A stretch of DNA of 64,000 bases from Ryuthela nishihirai (taxonomy: Eukaryota; Arthropoda; Arachnida; Araneae; Heptathelidae). The position numbers were made by a program, and so were the translations under genes. The notes under the pieces were generated by a model that was not told where the DNA came from, ran no database searches, and worked only from the letters and a program-made list of their open reading frames with translations. Positions within the stretch are counted from its first letter, which is position 1. Every line of letters begins with the position of its first letter. Below are positions 19,961-31,832 of the stretch, in pieces. The stretch covers positions 45,354,307-45,418,306 of the forward strand of contig JAWZYU010000020.1 in assembly GCA_038380435.1 (NCBI GenBank). Reading direction: 5' to 3'.

Positions 19961-21225
19961 AACCTGACATTACTTCTTAGTTGCAGTTACTTTGTCACAT
20001 GCGAAACTATTTGGTTTTTAAAACTCACTCCTGTTTAGTGATCTAGAGCAGAGGTTCTCAACGTGGGGCACGCGGTAAAAATTTTTGGGGTACGTTGTGA
20101 GAGCACAAAAGTCGCTAGATCTAGTAACAAAGTAACTAAATTGTCATTATTATGCATTAGGCGGCACCGTAGACCCTCCAGGGAAGGGGGCGGCATAAAC
20201 AGCGAAATCAAAATACAATTTGAACCATTCAATAATTAAAAATCTTTATGCAACGCTTTTCTATATTGGTCTATGTTATTCCGATATTGATGTATACGAT
20301 TTATGATTTATCGTACGCCTCTGCCTAAGCGCTTTCGGTGCCCTTTGACCTCGGTTTCTGGTGCAGGTGCATCGTTGGCGAGCGCTCGCCGAAAGACTTT
20401 TGATCTGACAGCGCGAAGCTATTATTTTTGTTTGTAATATACCGCGCGGCCGCTCCTAAAAGCTGAGGCGGCAATTATCACAAAAGACAATTGCACGTGT
20501 TACGTGTTGATAGTTCTGCTTTGAGCTTACAATTATTGACAATATTTGATTTTAATGTTGGTTTGTCACGAGAAGTGGCAAGTGGTTGTGCTGTATTTAA
20601 ATCAGACATACCTGTATCAGTATAATATTTGTGCATTTATACTAATTCAGTTTTTGTGTTTGAAAAGTAGATCAGGTAAGAGAATTATTGTTTTTTACAG
20701 CAATTGTTGTTACTTATTATCATTGAAAATGATTATTTTCTGACAATAGGGACTCGAAATAAAAAGTAGCATTTGCATGGACTGGGTATATCTCAGGTGC
20801 GGAACGTGTGCCTCTGTGTGATAGATAGAGTTATTTAGGTAATATTGGGCTACTTTTGCGTTCTGTGTGTGATAGAGAGAGTTGCTTGGGAAATATTTGC
20901 CAACTTTTGCGTTCGTTATTTATTGCTCTATTTTTACCAAATTCAAATACGTTGAAGTGGAGACAATACAATAACAAGTTAAAGAAAGGCTTATGTCGAA
21001 ACGGCTGCTAGCTGTCAATTTGACAGGTATTCGTTTTCTATTTATTATGTTCTGTTACCTACAAATCTTACTAGCTTTGCAACTCATTTCTATCGTTATT
21101 TTATCTACCCTATTTTAATAGCATGATAAGCATCATCATATTTAATCATTTTCAATGACCCCCTCCCCCCTCGGTTGCATCTTTGCGAAGGACTGTGAAT
21201 TTTTATTTAATATTTTTATTACAGT

Positions 21226-24088
21226 ATGGAACAGAAAAGGAAAAAATTGTCTGGAAGTCAATATAAAAAGAAACGCTTAAAGAAAGAGGAACAAGGAAGA
21301 AAGCTAAGCTATGTTATGAAGGAATTCTTAGTACAAAAGTCCTGTTTAGATGAGTCGTCCACATCAACAGCGACTGCTTTGGATTTGGCAAATAAAAACT
21401 GTGCCGCCCAATCACTTCCAGAAGAAGTTGTTGAAAAGAGCCAACGAAATTCATTCTGACCTGCATTATGGAATGCTTTCTGCATGTCATCTGAAACTCG
21501 TCAAATACTGGTTGAGAGGGGTCCACATCAAATTAAAGAATTCGAGTTTCCTATTAATAAAGGAAGGCGTAGATTTTCGCCCTCGCATTATTTGAAAGTG
21601 TTGAGCAATAGTGAAGTCGTTGAGAGAAGTTGGTTGATTTACTCTGTTACAAATGATGCCGTTTTTTGCTTTTGTTGTATATTATTTGATAATTCGTCTG
21701 CTATTAATGACTGGCCCAAAAAAGGTTATTCTGACTGGGGAAATCTCATAAGAGCCCTCACAATGCACGAAAAGTCTGTAAATCACAGAAATGCTTTTAG
21801 GGCATGGAAAGAATTGGACATTCGATTAAAGTAGAAAAAAAACTATTGACGCTGAATATCAACGAATTATGGATATGGAAATTCAGCATTGGAAAGGAGT
21901 TCTAAAAAGAATTATGTCAATAATTAGACTATTGGCCTCACAATGCTTAGCTTTTCGTGGAACAACTGAACATTTGTTTCAGCCTAATAACGGAAACTTC
22001 CTAAAGTTGGTAGAATTGCTTTCTGAGTTTGATCCAGTTATGGAAGAATATATCAGGAGAGTTCAACGCGAGTCTGACAAATGGTCTGTGACTTATCTAA
22101 GCAATAATATACAAGATGAATTGATAAATTTGATGGGAAATGCAATTTTAAGCAAATTTGTCGAAATAACAAAAATCGCTAAATATTTTTCGATAATTGC
22201 CGATTGTACCCCAGACGTAAGTCATATTGAACAGCTCTCATCAACAATAAGAGTTGTCGCTTTAAACTCCATTCAAAATAAATATGAAATTGAAGAATTC
22301 TTTATTGATTTTTTTTTTGAAGCCAGTGTTTCAACCGGAGAGGGTTTGACAGAACTTATTCTGACACATTTGGAAAAGTTAGGTTTTGAGTTAAAGTGGC
22401 TTAGAGGACAAGGCTATGACAACGGAGCTAATATGAAAGGAGTAAGAAAGGGTGTACAAAATAAAATACTAGAAAAATATCCAAGGGCGTTTTATGTGCC
22501 CTGCGCATGTCATTCTTTAAACCTAGTTGTGAATGATGCAGCGTCTTCTTCTACAGAAACAACTACTTTTTTTTCTATTGTACAAGAACTTTACACTTTT
22601 TTTTTCTGGTTCTACAAAACGTTGGGAAGTGCTAAAAAAATATGTTTCACAATTAACTCTAAAACCATTGAGTGCTACTAGGTGGTCAAGCACAGTAGAT
22701 GCGTTAAAACCTTTACGATTTCAACTTTGCGAAATCTATGATGCATTATTCCAAATAATAGAAGACATCAACAGAGATGCAGATACTAAAGTTAAAGCAA
22801 GAGGGTTAGCAAAAAATATTAAAAATTACAAATTTATATGCGGTGTAATTCTTTGGTGTGATATTTTATTTGAAATAAATTCAGTCTCGAAGCTATTGCA
22901 ATCTGTAACTATAAATTTGTCAGATTGTGTAAGGATGTTATCAGAAACCGTACAAAAAGTGAAAAGTTATAGACAATCTGGATATGATCAGATGAAAACT
23001 GTTGCTAATGAGATTGCAGAGAATCTTGAATGCAGTGCAGAATTTCCTGCCGAAACTGAAGTTAGAGCCAGAAGGAAAAAGCGTCAATTTTGACTATGAA
23101 GAAGCTGTCGAACAACCCTTAACAGAGGAGAATAAATTTAAAATAAACTTTTTCAATTATATTCTGGACATTACCCATAATTCTCTGAATGAACAATTCA
23201 CGCTTCTGGAAACCCATAGCAAAAATTTCAGTTTTTATATGACATTTTAAAACTCAAGGATATAGATGACAAAACGCTAGAAAATTATTGTACCAGTCTC
23301 CAGTCAATACTTTCGGTCGAAAATGAATCAGATATAAATGCAAATGATCTTCAAGAAGAATTACGTGATGTATCCCGAATGCTACCCTATTCTATGAAAC
23401 CTTTGGATGTTTCAAATTATTTGTGCCAAAATAACTTAATTACTTTGTATCCGAATGCTGTTGTAGCTCTGAGAATTTTATTAACACTCCCTGTCTCTGT
23501 AGTTAGTGGGGAAAGAAGTTTTTCCAAATTAAAATTAATAAAACACTACTTAAGAAGTTCAATAAGCCAAACAAAACTTAGAAATCTGTCATTAATTTCT
23601 ATTGAATCTACATTGGTTGCCACTCTAGACTACATATCCCTAATTAACGAATTTGCTAAAGGGTTGGGTTGTTTTACCTCTGAGCGGCACTTTTTTGCAC
23701 ACCATGGGCTAAATGGCCAGGTCACATGGACCCCGAAGGCTCAGAGAAGGTTGGGGGAGGGGACCCACTGGAACAGCTGTTGGGAGACAGATGGTAGCCT
23801 CCCGTCAAGGCCATCCAGCGTGTTCTTTAACGAGCACAGGGTATGGCTCTCCCGCACACGGGACCACGGCTTAACGTCCCATCCGACGGACGGCGGCCTT
23901 TCCAAGCCCATCGGTGTCCCCTACTGACCGTGGGTAGGGCGGGGAATTTTGCGGAGATAAATCTCAACGCTGACCCAGCTGGGACTCGAACCTGGGAACT
24001 ACAGATTACGAGCCTGGTGCGCTACCGACTGAGCCACCCCGCCCCCGAATTTGCTAAAGTTAAAGTTAGAAGGGTAAAACTGTGGTAG
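21226..24088 (+). pseudogene. hAT transposase, zinc finger MYM-type 1-like, broken
   Basis: Pieces follow in family order. First is a basic N-terminus. Next is SSETRQILVERGPHQIKEF with FCFCCILFD (TTF-type zinc finger), then HWKGVLKRIMSIIRLLASQ and FAKIAKYFSIIADCTPDVSH with the RNase-H-like Asp. These are followed by RGQGYDNGANMKGVRKGVQ and CACHSLNLVVNDAA, and finally VSGERSFSKLKLIK, the C-terminal hAT dimerisation motif. A stop TGA at 21457-21459 interrupts an otherwise continuous frame. Further frame changes occur near 21838, 22600, 23050 and 23240. A SINE interrupts the last codons; after its removal the frame ends INEFAKVKVRRVKLW at 24088. It is clearly inactive. Confidence 0.92.
23662..24046 (-). 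mobile_element. SINE A in the hAT transposase
   Basis: Exact 13-bp target duplication GAATTTGCTAAAG at 23649-23661 and 24047-24059. The SINE is near consensus, so it is younger than the transposon it sits in. Confidence 0.96.
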
Positions 24089-24266
24089 TTGATATCATTA
24101 TTTTAAAGTAGTTTATATTTTCAAAATAAAAATAGTATTCGTACATTTTGTGCAGTTTTTTTTTAAATCACAATCGATGGTTATTTTAAAGTAAAAACAT
24201 TTAAAGGGCGGCATTTCGAAGACTTGCATCATAATGAGAAAATCTACCGCACGGCCCTGCAGGTGC

Positions 24267-25099
24267 CTGTAGGCAGCGAGCTGCTAGGAAAGAAATGAGT
24301 TTTCTGAACTTGTTTTCTAATACTATTCTGACTAGATGATTTCTGAACTAGTTTTACTATGCATTAATATGCCATAGCTCCACACTTCTTATTTTCCAAC
24401 ACTCCATAGGGCGTCATGTGGTGTGGAGTGAGGAAAGGATCATGCGCATAAATATATCTTGTTTCTTGAGGCTACATATGTCCAGATGCTGCAGGCGCAT
24501 CAGCAACCAACGGATCTCAAAAACGCAGTTCCTGCTGCCAGTCCGCTACATCAGGCAGTTTAACTTTTGAAAATCCTAAATAATGATACTGTCTATTTAC
24601 TGAATCAAAAAGAAATTTAAACTTCAACACGAGTTTAAAATCAGAAAAAAAAAAGAAAAATATGATTTGAAAAAAATTATGCGTTGGAAAAAAATGGATG
24701 TAATTTTACTAATGATTTACGAATTATGCAGTAGTCCGCTGAAAATATTAGAAGCCAGGCCCAGCTCTGAAAATAATAATAAGAGCAGGTAAGCGACGCA
24801 ATGGGGCCGGAAAAAGGTAAAAAGATTCCAGTGCAGTGTATCATTTTTAGAGGTTTTAGAGGTTTTTTAAATTTTCATAAGACGTGCGTGAATGTGCACA
24901 AGTTGAATCAGTTTTGGCTTCCATCAACCTTACTAGTGTTCACAAAGGGGGGGGAGTCCTTTCCCCCCTCTCCCTCCCAGATCGGGATCTGTTCAGAAAA
25001 CCTGGGCTACTTACTATAAGTGCAGTGCAAAAAGATATGCAAGTAAGAAAGTAACATCTCACGGTCACGTGATCACTGAGTTGTCCAACACAAGCATCA
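24267..25099. other. Intron, no supported gene
   Basis: Contains a G-run / C-run hairpin at about 24949-24970 and nothing else I recognise. Confidence 0.4.
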
Positions 25100-25560
25100 C
25101 AGCCAATGGTCAGCACTCGGCAAAGAAATGGAAACATTTCCGAAAAGGTTGTGTTGGTACTTTATGGATTGGTACAGCCATAGCGAAAATTAAGAAAATC
25201 ACAACATTGTCGAAGGCTACCATCTCTAAAGTGTAGTATACAAGATGGTTAACAAATGGAATCATCGACCTCTGGTAGACGTTATTGTGTCAGACGTCCA
25301 ATAATTGCAGAAGGGAGACCATGGAGGTTTATAGAGGAACGCGAGATCAAATCGACGTTCAAATGTGAACCAAATGACCACTGATTTCGATATGGGTTTA
25401 GCTCCACCCATATCAACTCGAATATGCAGGAAACACAGATTTTTGTGTGTCGGTATCGCATTCGGTAACCTTTAATATCTGTCAAAAATCAGAAAGCGAG
25501 GCGTCATTGTTCCCGGGAGAGGAGTAATCAGATGAATTGCAACATGCGCTCTTTTGTTCA
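25100..25560 (+). pseudogene. Tc1-like transposase N-terminal remnant
   Basis: Heavily broken. In one frame QMTTDFDMGLAPPISTRICRKH resembles the second helix-turn-helix part of Tc1 transposases (ISTRT-R-L type). Upstream text reading like GFSHTTISRV survives only in fragments. No DDE catalytic region follows. Confidence 0.5.
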
Positions 25561-25690
25561 CATGGTAGAGTGTGGTAACAAACGCATGAGGCAGTGTCCC
25601 TCATACGTTACATTCATTCTACAAGATGCCGGAGGGAGTCCTGGTGTGCAGAATGTTCACATAAAATGGACTTGGAACAATGGCCAATGG

Positions 25691-25738
25691 ACTAGATCAT
25701 TGATCTAGTCAGAGATCATGAGTATGATCTCTGACTAG
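25691..25738. repeat. Two overlapping perfect palindromes
   Basis: ACTAGATCA and its complement lie at 25691-25709 with a 1-bp centre. CTAGTCAGAGATCAT and its complement lie at 25705-25738 with a 4-bp loop. The two share CTAGT, giving alternative cruciform arms. Confidence 0.75.
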
Positions 25739-25890
25739 TTTGTCTGTAGACATTCTGAAGAAAAATGATAGATTTTGTGTATGTTAAAAGCAAAATATGT
25801 CGAGTCGGCGACAGCGGAGTTCAACAACCTTTCTCTTTGGCAGTGCGCCAAAAGAGACAGAGAAATTCCAATCATGTCTGACGAATATGG

Positions 25891-25982
25891 AATTTCCTTT
25901 TCAAAGAGAAAGGAATTTCCTTTTCAAAGAGAAAGGAATTTCCTTTTCAAAGAGAATGGAATTTCCTTTTCAAAGAGAATGG
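25891..25982. repeat. 23-bp tandem repeat, four units
   Basis: The unit core is AATTTCCTTTTCAAAGAGAA, nearly identical in all four units. It differs in period and sequence from the other arrays in the window. Confidence 0.92.
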
Positions 25983-26223
25983 AGTTTGCTATTTTTCAGT
26001 TTTAGCGCTCTCTAACGGAAAATGTTTAACTATAAGAAAATTCGAAATTTCAATGAGAATAATATTATTACTTATCCAAATTGGTAATACCATTTAATTA
26101 TCACCTATCCAAAATGGCATTACCATTTAATTACTACCTATCCCAAACTGTTTTACTATTTTATTATAACCTATCCAAAATGGTATTACCATTTTCTTTA
26201 TTACTTTTCCATAATGGTATTAA

Positions 26224-26438
26224 GCCGTCCCATGGCCGAGTGATTAGCACGCCTGGCTACTGATATACCGAGCCTGGATAGAGCCTGGGTTCGACTCCGG
26301 GTAAGGCATGGATGTTTGTATTGTTTTTCAGCTGGGGTCTTGCCATCCTTACAGACCTTCTACTATGGCATTATAAACTGACAGGTTTCTGTCAGACCTC
26401 TATGACAAGCAGCTGCTTGAACGGTGTTTATTTTTTAT
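26224..26438 (+). mobile_element. SINE B, + copy of an inverted pair
   Basis: tRNA-like head GCCGTCCCATGGCCGAGTG with B box GGGTTCGACTCC. The target duplication TAATGGTATTAA is at 26212-26223 and 26439-26450. Confidence 0.92.
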
Positions 26439-26449
26439 TAATGGTATTA

Positions 26450-26657
26450 AATAAAAATAAAATAAATACCCCCTCAAGCAGCTGCTTGCCACAGAGGTCT
26501 GACAGGAGCCTGTCAGTTTATATGCCATAATAGAAGGTCTGAGAGGATGGCAGGACCTCAGTAGAAAAACGCACATACATCCATGCCTTATCCGGGGCTC
26601 GAACCCAGGTCCCTTTGATCAGCAGCTAAGCGCGCCAACCACTCGGCCACGGGACGG
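26450..26657 (-). mobile_element. SINE B, - copy of an inverted pair
   Basis: Reverse copy ending in CCGTCCCG-complement at 26657. TATTAATGGTATTA at 26436-26449 and 26658-26671 is its target duplication. It reuses the target made by the first insertion. Confidence 0.9.
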
Positions 26658-26778
26658 TATTAATGGTATTACCATTTAATTATTATCCAAAATGGTATTA
26701 TTATCAGATGTTCTGACTGCTGAGCTATCGGCCCTAATCAGTCAACTCTCAGAGCATTTGGCATGTCATCAGGACAGG

Positions 26779-27067
26779 TTGGGTTGGATTGTTTTACCTC
26801 TGAGCGGCACTTTTTTGCACACCATGGGCTAAATGGCCAGGTCACACGGACCCCGAAGGCTCAGAGAAGGTTGGGGGAGGGGACCCACTGGAACAGCTGT
26901 TGGGAGACAGATGGTAGCCTCCCGTCAAGGCCATCCAGCATGTTCTTTAACGTGCACAGGGTATGGCTCTCCCGCACAGGGGGCCACGGCTTAACGTCCC
27001 ATCTGACGGACGGCGGCCTTTCCAAGCCCATCGGTGTCCCCTACTGACCGTGGGCAGGGCGGGGAAT
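26779..27067 (-). mobile_element. SINE A, 5'-truncated young copy
   Basis: Flanked by ATCAGGACAGG at 26768-26778 and 27068-27078. The tRNA-like head is missing from the insertion itself, as expected of incomplete target-primed reverse transcription. The interrupted target contains TTCGTGGGTTCAGATCCCAC, a possible tRNA-like 3' half. Confidence 0.94.
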
Positions 27068-27078
27068 ATCAGGACAGG

Positions 27079-28445
27079 AGTTCGTGGGTTCAGATCCCAC
27101 GCCGCTCAAGACAATTTTTTCGTCTTCATTCTGTTATTTAAACAACTTAATAGTGATTAAACAGTCAGTAAATCATTGATGAGCTGTGAATTCATTTGTG
27201 TAAATACCGAAAACGTTTTCCTCAATTAACTTAGGTCTTTCATCTCCAAATGTTATGAAACTTTTGAAATTGTTTTTTTTAGGTTTTTTACATTTTTAAT
27301 TTTTGCAAAGTTTTTGAACTCTAGTATTTAATATGTTTAAGCAATATTTATTGTATTGGAACTATGACTATGTATACTACTTAAGGTATGAACTGTATCA
27401 TGGGCAAGAAATGAAGAAAAAAGTTTAATTTTTTTCACCTTTGACTATTTTTCATAAAATTCCCCTTCAGAATAACAGAATTAAAAAATTAAATAAAATT
27501 CCTTTGTACGTGAGAAACGGAGGGGGGGGGGTTAAGAAAATATAGTATGGATGCATTTCCCTCATCTTCCAAAGCGGGGATGCAGAGAAGTTCCGATGAC
27601 TAACTACAGAGGTGTATGATCTCTGACTATTTATAGCAGATGGATTCTTCCAGATATAATTCAACTTTGAAATCATCCATCCAGGGTCATACACAAAAGG
27701 GGGGGGGGGGGGGGGTACGCGAGCTAATTTTAATATTGCAAATAGCTCTAACGGATATTGTATATTTACCATTTTTACGTAACAGTCCGTGATTACATAA
27801 CAGCGTCAAGTTGTGCTGCTTTTCGCTCGAATTATGTTCATTCAGTATGGCAGTGCTGGTTATTTATGCTGATCACAACCTGTGATTGGATGTTGATGAC
27901 CAAATTTCGACGTATCAAATTTCTCCATTCAAATGTTTACATTAAAATTCAAAAATAACCAATAAATGAACAGCAGATAAAGAACTAGAAGAGATGTTGC
28001 TCATTCTTGGAACTTTTAAGGAAACCTCGTTGCGGGTGCTTGTAGAAGACTCCGAGCTCTGTAAAGACCTTTAGTTCAAAGGTAAGATAAGGCGGAGCGT
28101 CTTAACACAAAGCTCCCGCATTGGTTCGTTAAAGAATTGCTTCGCAATGTTTTAACGATGAACACTGGGGCCATTTCATTTAAATTACCTCCTTTAACCT
28201 TAAATCGAGATCCTCTTTGCGAGGATCTATGTTTCAGTTAAGCAAAAAATATAAGATAACGATCAAAAGAGGATATGCAGAAAGAGTAAGATTTCGTAGG
28301 AAGGGGAGAAGGAATCCTGCAGAAACAATGAGACTTTGCAGAAGTTAGTGGCGGTGAAAAAAGATTCCTAAAGAAATAAATCAAGTGGTGTAACGAATAA
28401 TTGGGTAACGTACCAAAGAGATCAATCCTTGATATGAATTTTCTA
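27079..28445. other. Intron, no supported gene
   Basis: A run of 17 G lies at about 27699-27715 and a shorter one near 27525. A segment around 27380-27480 (GGGCAAGAAATGAAGAAAAA) resembles 29225-29310 (AGGCAAGAAATGGAGAAAAA), marking an unnamed dispersed repeat. Confidence 0.45.
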
Positions 28446-28587
28446 CATTAAAGAACACTCTGAATGAACCTGAAGTGAGGCTTCCATCTGTCTCCTTCCA
28501 GTTATCCAGAGGATTCCTTTCTCCTGCCTGGCCATTTAGTCCACTATACATACAAAAGTGTCTCTAAAAGGTACACAACCCCAGCCT
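28446..28587 (+). mobile_element. SINE A, old 3' fragment
   Basis: Shows TTAAAGAACACTCTGAATG, GGCTTCCATCTGTCTCC and GGCCATTTAGTCC. Confidence 0.75.
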
Positions 28588-29661
28588 TTGTCACGAAGCT
28601 ATAATTTTATCTCCATGCCCCCTTAAATGCCTGTTGCATCAACATATTATCAAAAAAAAAAAAGATTTCAGATTCGAATTGGGGCTTGTCATATTCTAGC
28701 AAAGTCGTCAAACCAGTGAAATAATTGAAGGCCAGGGAATTTCCTTTTCTTTTCACCGAAAGCATTAGCAAAGCGTTTATTTTTGGTTCACTAAAATGGT
28801 TTATAATCAAAAATAGTTGAGGACTATAATAAACAAGAAGTTATTATATTAGTGAATACGAATGCTAAGCAATGATTTCTCTAGATCAGAATTTTATCAA
28901 CTTCTTTTAAGTGACGGAGCATATCAAGTCATAAATTGCTACAGAATATTGAAAATATTGAGTTGCATTCTTTGTAAAATAAAATATTTTTGATTGCTGT
29001 TCAAATTTTTTTGTTTTAATTGCTTTAAAAGTATACTAAATACGTTTGGTTATTGTTGCTAAAGCTGATTGATCAGATGCTTAGAGGTTTAATAAAATCC
29101 ACAGACGAGTTCTTAAACTCAGACACTTTCAGAAATTTCCAATTCAAATATTTGTGGGATCACCAAATGTAACCAAATATATCATCTATTGAAGAAATAA
29201 ATATCATATATATTCTACGATGTACCCTAGGCAAGAAATGGAGAAAAAATATAAATTTTTCGGCGTTATTTAATGATTTTTAATAAAATTCCTCTTGACG
29301 ATGAAAAAACCAAATATTCATTTGAACGTGAATAACCAAACGAGAGATGTGTTGGGGGAGGGGGAGTCGCTGATAAATTTCAGGGAGGGTCTATTCCCCC
29401 TTCCGTAAAAAAAGTTCCGACCTAAAGAAGTTTTGCCAAAACATAATTTGCATTTTAAAGCATATTTTGCAATAAGAGCAAAAAAGCTCTGTAATATAAG
29501 GAACTGAAGATTTTTCAATATTATAATAGATGTAAGTTGCTTTCAATAGCTGTTGTTATTTTGTGAAACATTCCAGAAATATGAAACATATTTTGGCGGA
29601 AAAATACTATTGTATAATTGGTGTTTGACCCCCTTTAATTTTTAATATCTTTAATATCCTC
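28588..29661. other. Intron, no supported gene
   Basis: AT-rich, containing the second member of the unnamed dispersed repeat (about 29100-29440). No frame looks coding. Confidence 0.4.
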
Positions 29662-30215
29662 TGCCGTCCAGGTGGCCGAAAGGTTAGTGCTTTTTAGCAA
29701 CACTTTGACTCGATCCCTAGATAAAAGATCAACACTTTTGTATGTGTTACTTTTTGTATGTCTTCGCCATCCTTTCGGGTTTTCTCTATTGTTACTTTAC
29801 TGACAGGCTTCTGTCAGACTGGGATGGAGGTTGTCTCAGTCTGGGATGGAGGTTGTCTCAGTCAGTAGCGTGCCAGGCTCGTAATCTTCATTTCCCACGT
29901 TCGAGTTCTACCTGTGCCAGCGTTGAGATTTGTCTCTGCTAAACCCCACCCTGCCCTCGAATGTAAAGCCGTGGTTCCGTGTGCGGGAAAGCCATACATT
30001 GCGAACGTTAAAGAACACGCAGTATGGCCTCGACGGAAGACTCTGTCTTTCAACAGCAGTCCAGAGGGTACTCTCCACCCCAACATTCTCTGAGCTCTTG
30101 AGATCCTTGTGACCTGCAATTTAACCCATAGTGTAAAAAAAGTGACGCTCAGAGGGAAAAAAACCAAATCCTATCCAAGCTGTCCGGTGGCAACCAGCTG
30201 CTTGATGGGTAATTT
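29662..30215 (+). mobile_element. SINE B, old copy split by SINE A
   Basis: A head-like GCCGTCCAGGTGGCCGAAAGG at 29663, body ACTGACAGGCTTCTGTCAG at about 29798 and the missing 3' part GGCAACCAGCTGCTTGATGG at about 30188 lie on the two sides of an old SINE A. Confidence 0.7.
29842..30171 (+). mobile_element. SINE A, old, inside SINE B
   Basis: Runs from TCAGTCAGTAGCGTGCCAGG to AGAGGGAAAAAAACC with an internal deletion near 29955. A 25-bp direct duplication (GGGATGGAGGTTGTCTCAG) sits at its head. Confidence 0.83.
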
Positions 30216-30429
30216 TTTCCCTCTTCATGCACACATATATGCATACAAAATCCCCATGCAGACATGGGCTAACTAGGACCTATCAGACTGCGTAATTTTA
30301 TTCTCCAGAGATGTCTGTCCTGCGCTACAGCTAGTACATTTCGCCACTGTACGCTAACTATAGCAAAGTCCTGTTTGACGTTGTCTGCCCATCATATGTT
30401 AGGTCTCCCCCTTTTACTGAGGCCTTTAC

Positions 30430-30814
30430 GGGGCGGGGGTGGCTCAGTCGGTAGCGCGCCAGGCTCGTAATCTGTAGTTCCCAGGTTCGAGTCCCAGCTG
30501 GGTCAGCGTTGAGATTTATCTCCCTCAAAATTCCCCGCCCTGCCCACGGTCAGTAGGGGACACCGATGAGCTTGGAAAGGCCGCCGTCCATCGGATGGGA
30601 CGTTAAGCCGTGGGCCGTGTGCGGGAGAGCCATACCCTGTGCACGTTAAAGAACACGCTGGATAGCCTTGACGGGAGGCTACCATCTGTCTCCCAACAGC
30701 TGTTCCAGTGGGTCCCCTCCCCCAACCTTCTCTGAGTCTTCGGGGTCCATGTGACCTGGCCATTTAGCCCATGGTGTGCAAAAAAGTGCCGCTCAGAGGT
30801 AAAACAACCCAACC
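30430..30814 (+). mobile_element. SINE A in LINE copy 1
   Basis: Exact target duplication CTGAGGCCTTTAC at 30417-30429 and 30815-30827, part of the LINE's GLRKKGRP-coding region. Confidence 0.96.
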
Positions 30815-30990
30815 CTGAGGCCTTTACAGTGTTCTAAGCACACTGTTCATAATCCTGTTTCCAATCTACAGTTATGTATATGAGCAGCATGGCCAAACCA
30901 AAGCAGTCTCTCTCTGCACACTATGCTGCTCAAAGGAGGTTGCTGACCCCTTCTCCTAACCTCATCATTACTTACAAAGTCAAACCACCT

Positions 30991-31042
30991 GAAAAAATAC
31001 CTCAAGCAGCTGCTTACCACAGAGGTCTGACAGGAGCCTGTT
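30991..31042 (-). mobile_element. SINE B 3' fragment in LINE copy 1
   Basis: A 5'-truncated piece of about 52 bp (CTCAAGCAGCTGCTTACC, GGTCTGACAGGAGCCTG). LINE copy 2 is uninterrupted at the same point (near 61090), which confirms the insertion. Confidence 0.85.
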
Positions 31043-31449
31043 AATGCCAAGATACTGCGTAAACTTCTAGAATCAAAGCCATCAAATTTCCTGTTATCCT
31101 GCTTACAAAGGGTCCATGTTTCGTTACTATAACTAACCATAGAAAGAATCAAACTATTATACAGCCTAATTTTAATCTTTAGGTGTATACGCCTATTTCT
31201 CCACACTCTACATAGGTTCTTAAAAATCCCAGTATGCTTATGAGTATCCTTATGTTTATCTCATGCAGCACATCACCAGTATCTACTACATAGCTCCATA
31301 TATAATTAAACTGAGACATTTGCTCAAGAGTGCAACTGTTCAAAGCAACTGAAGCACCATCTGCTTCATCAATTTTCATCCCTTTAGTTTTCTCTCTGTT
31401 TATCACCAAACTTACTCTATTACCAGTCCTAATTACTCATCGACAGCCG

Positions 31450-31832
31450 GAGGCGGGAGTGGCTCAGTCGGTAGCGGGCCAGGCTTGTAATCTGTAGTTC
31501 CCAGGTTCGAGTCCTAGCTGGGTCAGCGTTGAGATTTATCTCCGCAAAACTTCCCGCCCTGCCCACGGTCAATAGGGGACACCGATTGGCTTGGAAAGGC
31601 CGCGTCCATCAGATGGGACGTTAAGCCATGGCCCCGTGTGTGGGAAAGCCATACCCTGTGCACGTTAAAGAACACGTTGGATGGCCTTGACGGGAGGCTA
31701 CCATCTGTCTCCCAACAGCTGTTCCAGTGGGTCCCCTCCCCCAACCTTCTCTGAGTCTTCGGGGTCCTTGTGACCTGGCCATTTAGCCCATGGTGTGCAA
31801 AAAATGCCACTCAGAGGTAAAACAACCCAACC
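31450..31832 (+). mobile_element. SINE A in LINE copy 1
   Basis: Exact target duplication CATCGACAGCCG at 31438-31449 and 31833-31844. Confidence 0.96.

Larger units (their letters stand above)
20049..24266 (+). mobile_element. hAT transposon remnant (ZMYM1-like type)
   Basis: The left end is proposed at CAGAGGTTCTCAACGTGG (20049), similar to the start of the 502-bp hAT MITE. The right end near 24266 is tentative (GCACGGCCCTG). GGGCGGCAT blocks lie near both sides. It carries one transposase gene, now broken, and a SINE A insertion. I could not match an 8-bp target duplication, so the boundaries are uncertain while the identity is firm. Confidence 0.7.
26080..26720. repeat. Degenerate ATGGTATTACCATT-type tandem repeat
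   Basis: About five units of roughly 35-50 bp share CCTATCCAAAATGGTATTAC and TACCATTTAATTA. The array is interrupted by the SINE B pair at 26224-26657. Confidence 0.7.

Noticed and set aside
23843..24088. Recurrent open frame MALPHTGPRLNVPSDGRR
   Set aside because: The same translation appears wherever SINE A is near consensus, in both orientations relative to genes. It is SINE sequence, not a gene family.
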